Source: Flavobacterium xueshanense | Lineage (GTDB): Bacteria; Bacteroidota; Bacteroidia; Flavobacteriales; Flavobacteriaceae | Direction: 5' to 3' | Assembly: GCF_900112975.1 (NCBI RefSeq) | Contig: NZ_FONQ01000018.1 | Location: forward strand, 1-64,000 | Length of the DNA: 64,000 nucleotides | In this document: positions 1 to 7,678 of the stretch, one piece after another | Numbering within the stretch: the first letter of the stretch is position 1 | Layout of the letters: the number at the start of each line of letters is the position of its first letter | Made by a program: the position numbers and the translations under genes | The notes under the pieces: generated by a model | Seen by the model: the letters and a program-made list of their open reading frames with translations, nothing else | Database searches by the model: none | What the model was told of the DNA's origin: nothing

Positions 1-300
1 CCATACGGAGTAATAAAACGCCAATGGGATTTTTATTATATCATGACCAAAAAAACGATCAAACACGCCTCAGCTGATGTTGGATTGATTTTTACGGCCT
101 ACAACCTGCGTCGAATATTTAATTTAATAGACCAAAATCTATTAAAACAATATCTAAAAGTATTGGCTTTGCATTTTGGGTTTCTAACACCCATTTTTAA
201 CGCTTTTTACGGATTGTTATATTTTAAGAATTATCAACCGACTTTTCTCAGAAAGAATTTTAATTGTAGTTTAAATCATATATATTTACTAACTGATTGA
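1..300 (+). CDS. IS1182-type transposase, C-terminal fragment
   Basis: The reading frame is open from base 1, so the 5' part lies outside the window; the first in-window ATG at 43 is internal. About 99 codons remain. The residues around the ATG (IKRQWDFYYIMTKK, then SADVGLIFTAYNLRRI) match what I remember of the extreme C-terminus of IS1182-family DDE transposases. The catalytic residues would be upstream and cannot be seen, so I cannot say whether the element is intact. The gene ends just before a short inverted repeat and an ACGTTAT junction, so the element appears to sit at the edge of the cassette-like region. Confidence 0.75.
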   Translation, partial: PYGVIKRQWDFYYIMTKKTIKHASADVGLIFTAYNLRRIFNLIDQNLLKQYLKVLALHFGFLTPIFNAFYGLLYFKNYQPTFLRKNFNCSLNHIYLLTD

Positions 301-309
301 CTAAAATGA

Positions 310-335
310 GTTCGTGTAGAGGTTTTTAGACGAAC
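310..335. repeat. short inverted repeat, probable right end of the IS
   Basis: GTTCGT at 310-315 and ACGAAC at 330-335 are complementary and lie 10 bp after the transposase stop. This fits an IS terminus or transposase-proximal hairpin, but the other end of the element is outside the window, so the assignment is inference. Confidence 0.35.
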
Positions 336-337
336 TG

Positions 338-348
338 ACGTTATAAGC
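338..348 (+). other. attC-like right half (ACGTTATAAGC)
   Basis: An ACGTTAT core lies directly after the IS end and about 40 bp before the next ORF. The same core occurs at 1142 and 5758, each time just before a gene of unknown function. It resembles the GTT-containing right core of integron attC sites, but the left half here would have been removed or separated by the IS. This is inference from motif and position only. Confidence 0.3.
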
Positions 349-383
349 AACCGACAAACTAAACGAAAAATGATTTACGAAAA

Positions 384-1025
384 ATGATTAACGGAAAAGA
401 AATACAGAAAACTATTTTTGCGGGAGTATTTTTAATATTTGCTTCTTTAATTCTTATATTTTATACCGAGGAATCTATATTTCTTAAAATCATTGGATTA
501 CTTGGATTTCTTTACTTTGCTTGTGCATTAATTGCAACTCTGCTTCATTACTATTATCCAAATTCAAAGTCTATAGAGAAGTTTTACTATAAAATAACTG
601 GAAAAACTGAAGCCAATCAAAGTATAGATTTGAATAAAAACTTTATGGAAATATATAACGACAATGGAATTTTTACTTTTAACGATAATTCTTTTTCAAT
701 TCAGATCGAAAATTCAATTAAAGAAATAAATTGGAGCGAAATTAATTCTATGTTAGCTTATAAAATAGATTTATATGCAACTGACCTGATAACTTTAGAA
801 ATTTATTGCTCAAGTAATTTTAATTTTAAAATAAATGAAGAAACACCCGGATGGTTTAGATTCTTGGAAAATTCAAAAAAAATGTTTCCTCAAATTACCG
901 AAAATTGGGAAATGAATATTGCGGTTCCAGCATTCGAAACCAATTTGACTTTGATTTATGACAATGAAAACAGAGATTTAGAAACAGTAACTAAAAAACT
1001 AAAAGAGAAAGAAGGCAGCTTATAA
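384..1025 (+). CDS. hypothetical two-helix membrane protein
   Basis: A 213-aa protein I do not recognise. Two hydrophobic helices lie at about residues 11-28 and 33-53. A polar, mainly beta-predicted cytoplasmic-type domain of about 140 residues follows (for example INWSEINSMLAY and ETPGWFRFLEN). The two-helix plus beta-rich layout resembles small proteins with PH-like domains, but no defining motif was seen. It is a single gene bounded by ACGTTAT motifs on both sides, as expected for a mobile cassette. The ATG is kept because an earlier ATG at 370 opens only a five-codon frame. Confidence 0.65.
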   Translation: MINGKEIQKTIFAGVFLIFASLILIFYTEESIFLKIIGLLGFLYFACALIATLLHYYYPNSKSIEKFYYKITGKTEANQSIDLNKNFMEIYNDNGIFTFNDNSFSIQIENSIKEINWSEINSMLAYKIDLYATDLITLEIYCSSNFNFKINEETPGWFRFLENSKKMFPQITENWEMNIAVPAFETNLTLIYDNENRDLETVTKKLKEKEGSL

Positions 1026-1150
1026 CAGCTACAACGGATTTGGTCAATTGGCTAAATGGAAAAATGGTTTTGTATTTGGGATGATTTGGCAAATCCGAAT
1101 AATGGGCTTAATTTAATCCCAAAACCCGCTGTAATAGCGAGACGTTATCG
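1026..1150 (+). other. attC-like imperfect palindrome
   Basis: The 125 bp between two ORFs contain nested inverted repeats. ACAGC near 1027 pairs with GCTGT near 1130, and ACGGATTTG near 1033 pairs with CAAATCCG near 1090. The segment ends in GACGTTATCG. Length, nested arms and terminal GTTAT fit a large integron attC site. The left core does not match the consensus well, and no integrase is in the window. Confidence 0.4.
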
Positions 1151-1162
1151 ATCATTTTAGGA

Positions 1163-1849
1163 TTGCCGGAAAGTCAAAATTTATTTTTATATTTGTCAAT
1201 GCTAAATGATTTAAAAAATGAACTACACAATATCGTTTCAGGAAAGAGCCAAATTAGGACTGGAACAATTATCCAAACAATTGCCTGTTACCTTAACGAT
1301 GGCGAGAAAACAAGCAAAACTTCTGCAGACGAAAAGCATTTCAAAAAACAAGAAGCAAAGAAGTTAGAAGATTATATTACAGAGAAAAATCTTTGGATTA
1401 ACAACATAGATTTTTCTCAATATGTCAGTGAAGGAGCTGAACAGAAAGTCTATCTCAAAGACAGCGAACATGTTTTAAAGCTAAATGACGCTATTTATTA
1501 TAACTCTTGGAAAGATTATTTATACAATTTATTACTTCATAATTATTTCTTTTCCGACACAGCATATGATTTGTTGGGTTTTACTAAAAACGATGAAATT
1601 TTATATGCAGTAGTTCAGCAAAACTACGTTTCAATTACTTCTAACACAGATTTGAAACAAGTCAAAGAATTTTTAACATTGAACGGTTTTGAAAACACTC
1701 GCAACAATGATTATCATAACCCGGAATTAGGAATTATTTTAGAAGATTTACATGACGAAAATGTCTTGACACGAAATGAAATCTTATATTTCATTGATAC
1801 CGTTTTTTATCTTACCGAAAACTTTTGGAAAAATATAAACGAACGCTAA
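1163..1849 (+). CDS. putative polyvalent protein-kinase-like domain protein
   Basis: The frame is 228 codons from a TTG; the ATG at 1199 (residue 13) is an equally possible start. The C-terminal half reads GIILEDLHDENVLT, then ILYFIDTVFYL. This matches my memory of the polyvalent protein kinase family, with an HDEN catalytic-loop-like block followed by an FID metal-binding-like block. The N-terminal part has SEGAEQKVYL, a possible glycine-loop equivalent. Family members are often found in mobile elements and phage polyvalent proteins; here it stands alone, next to an attC-like motif at 1142. Substrate and activity are unknown. Confidence 0.6.
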   Translation: MPESQNLFLYLSMLNDLKNELHNIVSGKSQIRTGTIIQTIACYLNDGEKTSKTSADEKHFKKQEAKKLEDYITEKNLWINNIDFSQYVSEGAEQKVYLKDSEHVLKLNDAIYYNSWKDYLYNLLLHNYFFSDTAYDLLGFTKNDEILYAVVQQNYVSITSNTDLKQVKEFLTLNGFENTRNNDYHNPELGIILEDLHDENVLTRNEILYFIDTVFYLTENFWKNINER

Positions 1850-2021
1850 CAGCGGTTATGAACTATTGCTCATTTTGTGCTAGCGGAAAAATTATTTTCT
1901 TAACTTCGTTTTTCGTTACTTGAAATAAAGCGTTTTAAAAGTCGCAACAGTTTTATAGCCGCGCGACGTCAAACTATTTTACAACTTTCTTTTTTGTTGC
2001 TTGTATTTTTTGTGTTAAAAA

Positions 2022-2122
2022 CCCGACGGCGCGGATTTGTAATCCGTGCCCACAACGACAAGCATTAATCAAAAGAAAATGCAAGATGTGTTTCCTTCGA
2101 TCCTCGCAATAACTCAACAAAC
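2022..2122 (+). repeat. REP-like repeat, copy A (partial)
   Basis: The copy begins CGACGGCGCGGATTTGTAAT and continues into the shared body (AATCAAAAGAAAAT, then CCTCGCAATAACTC) found in four other copies in the window. The hairpin arms CGGATT and AATCCG are intact. The right-hand hairpin seen in copies C and D is missing. It lies directly before the dead trmH fragment, the same order as copy E and the intact trmH. The remaining bases from 1850 to 2021 hold no gene I can support. Confidence 0.7.
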
Positions 2123-2153
2123 CGTTAAAATCTAATTTTAGTGTACGTTTACA

Positions 2154-2330
2154 TTACCTTAAATTTTCTTCAAAATACCGTTCTTCAATTCTTTTAATAT
2201 CTTCAATTGAATTTTTGGCCTAAGACAATCTTTTTACCAAAATTTCATTTTCGGATAAATGCCAGTCAATAGTTGAATTCCAAAATCGGTTCGTTAATTT
2301 TTCAATGATTAAAATTGCAGAAATTATATT
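2154..2330 (-). pseudogene. TrmH-family RNA methyltransferase, C-terminal remnant
   Basis: Reading the minus strand gives about 58 codons that align without gaps to the C-terminus of the intact TrmH-family gene at 7837-8499. Shared blocks include LTNR, DWHLSENEIL (NWHLSENEIL in the intact copy), DIKRIE and RYFEE. The stop is in the same place. A TAG interrupts the frame where the intact gene has TGG in KRLAWAKNS. The fragment lacks the SAM-binding knot and is non-functional. Its upper end abuts and slightly overlaps the 3' end of the dehalogenase gene, so the junction is a rearrangement breakpoint. Confidence 0.85.
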
Positions 2331-3130
2331 AAAATTAGCTTCTGAGCAACTAATAAAATATTCTCTTCATTAATTTCAGGTAAATTTGCAAGAGGAAACA
2401 ATTGCTGTCCAGGACGGCTGACAAAAACCGTTTGCCAACCTGCCCAATTTGCACCGGCAACATCCCAACCATGGGCAGCTATCAACATACATTCATTCGG
2501 TTTCAATCCCATTTTTCTGGCAGCCCAATTATAAGTATCTGTATGTGGCTTGAATTTACCTACGTCTTCTATACTTAAAACATCGTCAAATAGATCATGA
2601 ATTCCCGCATATTTAAGTTGCGTTTCAACCGCTTTATTGGATGAGTTAGTGAAGGCAACCAATTTAAAACCCTCTTTTTTCAAAAGTAAGAGTGCTTCTT
2701 TTACCTCGGGATGTGCAGGCAATGATAAAATTGCGGCAACAGCATCTTTAGCTTGTTTATCCGTTATAGTAATTCCATTTTTGTGGGCAACCATCATAAG
2801 TGCAGCGGCTCCAATTGTTCCAAAATCTTGATATTGGTTTGCAACTGTGGTAACCAATGAATACTGAAGCATTGTAGTGAACCACAAGGACATCAATTCA
2901 GGACGATCGCCAAGCGCTGAGCCAATACTTTTTTTCATGCTATTAAGATCCAGCAACGTTTCATTTACATCAAAAAACAAAACGTTAGGTCTCTTAAAAT
3001 AACCAACGCTATATTCCTCACTATTGTTTTTCTCCTCTTTTACAATTAAACTAGGCGCACCAACTCCTTCCCCTCCAACTGGCAATGTGGTATTTATTAA
3101 ATTTTGATTGCTATTTTTATATTCATTCAT
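2324..3130 (-). CDS. haloacid dehalogenase type II-like HAD hydrolase
   Basis: A 268-aa HAD-superfamily protein. Motif I is FFDVNETLLD (about residues 52-61) with the nucleophilic Asp. Motif II is FTNSS (about 161-165). Motif III is the Lys in GKFKPH (about 192). The acidic tail lies near HGWDVAGANWAG, which together with TVFVSRPG is typical of type II L-2-haloacid dehalogenases. They cleave carbon-halogen bonds through an aspartyl ester, but the true substrate cannot be told. The N-terminal extension of about 45 residues is low-complexity and unusual, so a later start is possible. The 3' end runs into the trmH remnant, suggesting the gene arrived by rearrangement. Confidence 0.8.
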   Translation of the reverse strand: MNEYKNSNQNLINTTLPVGGEGVGAPSLIVKEEKNNSEEYSVGYFKRPNVLFFDVNETLLDLNSMKKSIGSALGDRPELMSLWFTTMLQYSLVTTVANQYQDFGTIGAAALMMVAHKNGITITDKQAKDAVAAILSLPAHPEVKEALLLLKKEGFKLVAFTNSSNKAVETQLKYAGIHDLFDDVLSIEDVGKFKPHTDTYNWAARKMGLKPNECMLIAAHGWDVAGANWAGWQTVFVSRPGQQLFPLANLPEINEENILLVAQKLILI

Positions 3131-3301
3131 TATTTTTCTTTTTAAATCATGCGTTAAATAAAGTGTACGACAAAGTATCTTGTTTTGCGGAAACAGTACA
3201 AGTTACATGATATTTTTTAAAATAAAGAACATAAGCATAACATTATTTAGAAGAACTATTTTACGTTTTCAGCAAAGTATCGATCTTCAATTCGGTAGTA
3301 T

Positions 3302-3518
3302 TCGATAACGAGGGTTTGCAATCCGTGCTCACAATAATAAGCACTTAATCAAAAGAAAATACGAGATGTGATTGCTTCGTTCCTCGCAATGGTCAAGAAG
3401 TGCTCAGTTATTATTTTTTAGCAACGATAACAGATAAGTAATCCTTTTAATCATTGCATAGCGATAAATAAAATCTACATTTTGAAAATTTCAAATAGGT
3501 ATCGTAAAATGTAATTGA
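3302..3518 (+). repeat. REP-like element, copy B (right hairpin absent)
   Basis: The left end is diverged (TCGATAACGAGGGTTTGCAA). The body matches copies C and D. At the right, ATTGTAA is followed almost directly by GGATCGTG. In copy C a hairpin segment of about 28 bases lies between these points. The difference marks the hairpin as a separable module. Confidence 0.75.
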
Positions 3519-3648
3519 TTATTGTAAAGGATCGTGTATTTTGTTTAAGTTATTTTTCTAAAATAAGAAAAAATAACTTTTTTTGTAATTAAAATCAGTT
3601 ATATTTATATGGAAAGTTAAAATACTATTTAATTACTAAAAAACTATT

Positions 3649-3849
3649 ATGAAAGAATTCAAAGTAGAAAGTTTAATTTATTACTCTAAATTGACTTTAG
3701 ATTCAAAGCACATTGCAAATGACTCAAAAAAAGAAATTCAGGAAAAATTAGATGAATATGCCGCAAAAGGATATAGGTTCACTACATCAACATCAACAAA
3801 TTTTGGTGCCGCAATTTATATTCATTTGTATTTTGAAAAAGATATTTAA
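3649..3849 (+). CDS. small DUF4177-like protein, copy 1
   Basis: A 66-aa soluble protein. The segment KLDEYAAKGYRFTTST resembles the EYAAxGW/YR core of DUF4177 proteins, whose role is unknown. It differs from copy 2 (4843-5043) only at residue 4, Phe here and Tyr there. The other four base differences are silent. The low ratio of replacement to silent change, beside more diverged flanks, suggests both copies are, or recently were, selected as protein. It has its own terminator 56 bp downstream. Confidence 0.7.
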   Translation: MKEFKVESLIYYSKLTLDSKHIANDSKKEIQEKLDEYAAKGYRFTTSTSTNFGAAIYIHLYFEKDI

Positions 3850-3904
3850 TCAAAATCAGATAACAATACTCTTACATAATCAAAAAATCCAGACTTAAAA
3901 ATAG

Positions 3905-3942
3905 ACCATTTCATTGTATGCTTACTTTGAAATGGTTTTTTT
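3905..3942 (+). terminator. rho-independent terminator
   Basis: ACCATTTCA at 3905-3913 pairs with TGAAATGGT at 3928-3936 and is followed by a T run. It is conserved in the second duplication unit. Confidence 0.8.
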
Positions 3943-4015
3943 ATATCCAAGTATTCGTTGTCTATATTTTAAACTGTCCGCTCTTCCAAGCACTTTTGTT
4001 TAGCAGCAACAAACC

Positions 4016-4417
4016 AATGTTTTTACTCTATGCCGCTAGTTTATAAAATAGGATTCTTTGTTCATCAAACAACACAGTCTTACAGCTTATTTGCAATGAA
4101 TAGACTTAAAATACTAAGGGTATCGAAATTCTAATATTAACATTTAAGCCATTTTAATTTAGAAGATAGACTTTTGCCATTTTACCAAAAAAACTACAAT
4201 ATCTATAGAAATTTAACATACAATAAAAGTCAAAAACACTAGTTTTATAAACTTATTCATATAAATTTATATATTAGCACTGATTTTTAAAAACGACTAA
4301 TAAAATGTATAAATTTTATCCTACTATTTTTTGTCAAAATAATTAACTTAAACCATAAAAAAAACACTTTATTACAAATGAATAATTCTGATCTGATAAA
4401 AAGAAAAAATGCAATAA
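4016..4417. other. AT-rich spacer, no gene seen
   Basis: About 400 bp between the duplication units, very AT-rich. It shows no ORF of useful length, no convincing hairpin and no match to the repeats on either side. Confidence 0.6.
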
Positions 4418-4468
4418 AAGAACTATTTCACGTTTTCAGCAAAGTATCGATCTTCAATTCGGTAATAT

Positions 4469-4724
4469 CCGATAGCACGAATTTGCAATCCGTGCCCGGA
4501 ACGTTAAACGCTTAATCAAAAGAAAATACTAGATGTGATTGCTCTGTTCCTCGCAATGACCCCGAAGTGCTCACTTTTTATTTTTAAGCAACGATAGCAG
4601 ATTAGTAATTTTTTTACTCATTGTACATCGACAAATAAAATCTGCATTTTGAAAATTCCAAACAGGTATCATAAAATATAATTGATTATTGTAACGGGCA
4701 CAGATTGCAAATCCGCACTGTCGG
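4469..4724 (+). repeat. REP-bounded MITE-like element, copy C
   Basis: The left end is CCGATAGCACGAATTTGCAA, continuing TCCGTGCCC to 4497. The right end is GGGCACAGATTGCAAATCCG, continuing CACTGTCGG to 4724. The ends are near-perfect inverted repeats of 29 bp, and each contains its own small palindrome (CGGATT/AATCCG type). The body has no ORF of note. Total length is 256 bp. The structure fits a REP doublet of the kind moved by Y1-type (RAYT) transposases, or a MITE. Confidence 0.75.
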
Positions 4725-4842
4725 ATCGTGTATCTTGTTTGAGTTATTTTTCTAAAATAAGAAAATACAACTTTTTTTGTAATCAAAACCAGTTACATTT
4801 ACATGGAAAGTTAGAACACTATTTAATTATTAAAAAATTATT

Positions 4843-5043
4843 ATGAAAGAATACAAAGTAGAAAGTTTAATTTATTACTCTAAATTGACTTTAGATTCAA
4901 AGCACATTGCAAATGACTCAAAAAAAGAAATTCAAGAAAAACTAGATGAATATGCCGCAAAAGGATATAGGTTTACTACATCAACATCAACAAATTTTGG
5001 TGCCGCAATTTATATTCATTTGTATTTTGAAAAAGACATTTAA
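4843..5043 (+). CDS. small DUF4177-like protein, copy 2
   Basis: A 66-aa near-identical paralogue of the gene at 3649 (Tyr instead of Phe at residue 4). The same KLDEYAAKGYRF core is present. The upstream region is conserved but about 10 percent diverged, so the coding sequence has stayed closer than its flanks. No membrane segment or signal peptide is seen. Function unknown. Confidence 0.7.
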   Translation: MKEYKVESLIYYSKLTLDSKHIANDSKKEIQEKLDEYAAKGYRFTTSTSTNFGAAIYIHLYFEKDI

Positions 5044-5098
5044 TCAAAATCAGACGATAATACTTTTTCCCAATTAAAAAATCCAGACTTAAAATTAG

Positions 5099-5136
5099 AC
5101 CATTTCATTGTATGCTTACTTTGAAATGGTTTTTTT
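5099..5136 (+). terminator. rho-independent terminator
   Basis: ACCATTTCA and TGAAATGGT form a stem followed by seven T. It is the duplicate of the terminator at 3905. Confidence 0.8.
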
Positions 5137-5208
5137 GTACTCATGTATTCGTGATCTATATTTTAAACTATCTGTTCTTCCAAGCACTTTTATGTAGCAG
5201 CAATAAAC

Positions 5209-5471
5209 CCGATAGGGCGGATTTGCAATCCTTGCCCATAATGATAAGCACTTAATCAAAAGAAAATACTAGATGTGATTGCTTGGTTCCTCGCAATGAC
5301 CACGAAGTACTCAGTTATTATTTTTAAGCAACGATAATAGATTAGTAATCCTTTTACTCATTGTGTACAGCGACAAATAAAATCTGCATTTTGAAAATTT
5401 CAAACAGATATTATAAAATATAATATAATTGATTATTGTAACGAGCACGGATTGCAAATCCGCACTGTCGG
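5209..5471 (+). repeat. REP-bounded MITE-like element, copy D
   Basis: The element begins CCGATAGGGCGGATTTGCAA and ends GCAAATCCGCACTGTCGG, at 263 bp. Inverted terminal hairpins and the shared body are both present. It follows duplication unit 2 directly and is not accompanied by a gene. From 5472 to 5735 no gene or clear structure is seen. Confidence 0.75.
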
Positions 5472-5727
5472 ATTTTGCCGTAAATAACTCCGTTTACGAT
5501 TTCCTGTAATAATCCTGAGATGAGATAATATATGTTTTAGAATAAATTAATTACCGTTTATTTTATAAGTATTTTCAGCGATTTATTTATATATTTGAAA
5601 ATAGATAAAACCACGCTCCGCAAAGTATCCCTGAAAACACATGAGTTTTTCGTAAACGCTGCGCAAATGTCTCTGACTTTGCGCAATTTTCAGGAATTGA
5701 TAATATATTAAAACTTTATAAAATGGC

Positions 5728-5766
5728 TGGCTTTCATCAGCCCGCTGTACTACCAGAACGTTATGC
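5728..5766 (+). other. attC-like right half (GAACGTTATGC)
   Basis: CAGCCCGCTGTAC is followed by GAACGTTATGC, the same arrangement (CCCGCTGT, about 10 bases, ACGTTAT) seen at 1126-1149. It lies immediately before the next small gene. A left half cannot be defined here. Confidence 0.35.
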
Positions 5767-5789
5767 AAAACCAAAACAACTCTTTAAAT

Positions 5790-6233
5790 ATGAAAAAAAT
5801 ATTATTTGCAATTTTACTATTATTTTCATTCAGCATAAATGCGCAACATAATAAAAATGAAATTAAGAAAGATGCATTACAAATTCTTAAGAAAATTAAT
5901 TTCGAATATAAAAATGGAAGTCTAACCACGGAACAAATCTCTGAACTCTTTTGTGAAAAAATTTATTGTTCTGTTTGTGACACAGAGGACTATGATGATG
6001 ACTATTTAATTCAAAACCAAAAAATTTTAAAAAATTTTAAAAAAATTGCTGCTTTCTTAAACTTACGCAAACTAAAAAAAAGCAGAATAACTTACGATGA
6101 AGAGAGGAAAGAATATACATTAAGTTATCAATTAGTTAGACCTACAGCCAAATTTGAAGGTTCGAGCGCTCTATTCAGTTTTATATTAGAAAATGGAAAA
6201 CTTAAATTGAATAGTATTCAAACAATTCCTTAA
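5790..6233 (+). CDS. hypothetical secreted protein
   Basis: 147 aa from the ATG at 5790. This start opens directly into a signal peptide (MKKILFAILLLFSFSINAQ) with a likely cleavage after AQ. The ATG at 5763 is part of the ACGTTATG junction and would add nine polar residues before the signal, so it is unlikely. The mature part is about 128 residues, charged, with one CEKIYCSVC cluster of three cysteines. No family recognised. Its position right after an attC-like half site is typical of a gene cassette. Confidence 0.6.
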   Translation: MKKILFAILLLFSFSINAQHNKNEIKKDALQILKKINFEYKNGSLTTEQISELFCEKIYCSVCDTEDYDDDYLIQNQKILKNFKKIAAFLNLRKLKKSRITYDEERKEYTLSYQLVRPTAKFEGSSALFSFILENGKLKLNSIQTIP

Positions 6234-6342
6234 ATACGCTACAGGTCACAGCTAAATCCTAATTACAGACGTAACACGAACAATAACAGTAAGATAACGC
6301 AACCAAATACCTTTTTTACTATCTTTATAAAAAGATTTTCAA

Positions 6343-6834
6343 ATGAAAAAAATAGTACTTCTCCTGCTGGTTTCATTTCTACTTGTTTCTTGTTGGCCAA
6401 CTACAGATAATGGTGAATTTGCTCGACAAGAATACAAACCCGTGATTATAGCCCGTACCGCTTTGGAAAGCTCCATTGCCTTTCAAAATTCGCAACCCAT
6501 CATAAAAGCGGGAAAAATTTACATCAAGGACGATTTAATGTTTATCAATGATGTGAATAAAGGTTTTCATGTTTATGATTACACTGATCCCAATAAACCT
6601 ATACGATTGCATTTTATAAAAGCTCCGGGTGCTACAGACCTAGCCATCAAAGGCAATACCTTGTATATCAACCAAGCAGTAGATCTGGTCACTGCCACTT
6701 TCAATCCTGCCACTAAAAAATTTACTGTTACCAACAGAAATAGATATGTGTTTCCGCAAAAGCAAGCTCCAAACGGCTCAAATGCCTACACTAAAGAAAA
6801 TGAAATAATAATCGATTGGACTTTAATCAAGTAA
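6343..6834 (+). CDS. LVIVD-like repeat lipoprotein, short
   Basis: 163 aa with a lipoprotein signal (LVSFLLVSC, acyl Cys at about residue 17). The body carries beta-propeller-like strand patterns with IYIKDDLMFINDVNKGFHVYDYTDPNKPIRL, written here only as the block around FHVYDYTDP, which resembles the LVIVD repeat. It is short for the family, with one or two repeats. It is followed by a related lipoprotein three bases downstream, so the two probably form an operon. Each has its own signal peptide, so this is not one gene split by a frameshift. Confidence 0.7.
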   Translation: MKKIVLLLLVSFLLVSCWPTTDNGEFARQEYKPVIIARTALESSIAFQNSQPIIKAGKIYIKDDLMFINDVNKGFHVYDYTDPNKPIRLHFIKAPGATDLAIKGNTLYINQAVDLVTATFNPATKKFTVTNRNRYVFPQKQAPNGSNAYTKENEIIIDWTLIK

Positions 6835-6837
6835 CAA

Positions 6838-7566
6838 ATGAAAAAAATTATATCCTTCGTATTAATAGTGTTTATAATCGGTTGCTCGGACAGTGACAGC
6901 GCGCAAAACAGCGACATAGGGCAAGGCGGTTCACTTGCTGTTTTTGCTATAAAAGGCAATTATTTATACGGCGTAGACCAAATGAAATTGAATGTATTCT
7001 CGTTAATCGATCCCGAAAAGCCCGTAAAAGTCAATGAGATTCCGATAGGTTTTGACATTGAAACACTATTTTCATTTGGGGATAATTTATTTATTGGATC
7101 TAGAAATGGAATGTTTATCTATTCGATTGCAAATCCGGAAAACCCAACGAAATTATCAAGCGTACAACACTTTACTGCTTGTGATCCAGTCATTGCCAAT
7201 AGCACGCACTCCTATGTGACATTAAACTCGAACGCAACCTGTGGCAACAACACTAACGTTTTGCAGGTTTATGACACCAAAGATCTTACGAAACCAAAAT
7301 TAATTCATAGCAGAACACTCTCTCAACCTAAAGGCATCAGTTTTTACACCGCTGATTATTTACTGGTTTGCGATGACGTTATCAAAATATTTAACATTCA
7401 AAATCCTGTAGAACCCGTTTTAGTGCATGCCATTGACAAAAATTGTTTTGATTTAATTATTCGAGAGAATACATTGTTTGCAATCGGGAACAACGGAGTA
7501 TATCGCTATAAAATGAACCCAAATAATATAAAAGACATACTATTAGAGAGTGAAACAAAGTTTTAA
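6838..7566 (+). CDS. LVIVD repeat-containing lipoprotein
   Basis: 242 aa with lipobox IIGCSDS (Cys at about residue 16). Several repeats of the type LNVFSLIDPEKPVKV, MFIYSIANPENPTKL and IKIFNIQNPVEPVLV follow. These are LVIVD repeats expected to fold as a beta-propeller at the cell surface or periplasm. No enzymatic residues are recognised. It starts three bases after the preceding related gene. The two probably arose by duplication and act together, but their ligand is unknown. Confidence 0.8.
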   Translation: MKKIISFVLIVFIIGCSDSDSAQNSDIGQGGSLAVFAIKGNYLYGVDQMKLNVFSLIDPEKPVKVNEIPIGFDIETLFSFGDNLFIGSRNGMFIYSIANPENPTKLSSVQHFTACDPVIANSTHSYVTLNSNATCGNNTNVLQVYDTKDLTKPKLIHSRTLSQPKGISFYTADYLLVCDDVIKIFNIQNPVEPVLVHAIDKNCFDLIIRENTLFAIGNNGVYRYKMNPNNIKDILLESETKF

Positions 7567-7586
7567 TGTTCTTTTTTTGAACTAGT

Positions 7587-7637
7587 AGGTATGTAAATCT
7601 AAAAAAGATACCTACAAGGTTTTGGAAACCTTGCAGG
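7587..7637 (+). repeat. overlapping hairpins after the LVIVD pair
   Basis: AGGTAT at 7587 pairs with ATACCT ending near 7613. CAAGGTTT pairs with AAACCTTG at about 7615-7633. There is no strong T run after the second stem, so this may be a repeat-type palindrome rather than a terminator. Confidence 0.5.
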
Positions 7638-7678
7638 ATTATGAACAGCAATGAAAATCAACACTTTAACAATTGCAC

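Larger units (their letters stand above)
3251..4015 (+). repeat. tandem segmental duplication, unit 1
   Basis: This segment aligns with 4418-5206 almost throughout. It comprises a stretch similar to the trmH 3' end, a REP-like element, the same upstream region, a 66-aa gene and the same terminator. Non-coding parts differ at about a dozen of 120 bases just upstream of the gene, while the gene differs at five of 201. The 4016-4417 spacer is not part of the repeat. Confidence 0.9.
4418..5206 (+). repeat. tandem segmental duplication, unit 2
   Basis: Second copy of 3251-4015, in direct orientation about 1.17 kb further on. It keeps the full REP-like element with both hairpin ends and is followed immediately by a third REP element (copy D), suggesting that the REP family took part in the duplication. 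Confidence 0.9.

Noticed and set aside
2022-5471. CRISPR array from the repeated GGATTTGCAATCC motif
   Set aside because: Copies are few, long, irregularly spaced and carry the same body sequence rather than unique spacers; no cas genes.
5583-5774. Minus-strand ORF of 63 codons in the repeat spacer
   Set aside because: Composition is not coding-like, and it ends inside the attC-like half site; the plus-strand secreted protein starts there.
6343-7566. Possible single LVIVD gene split by a frameshift
   Set aside because: Both parts have their own ATG and lipoprotein signal peptide, so they are two genes.
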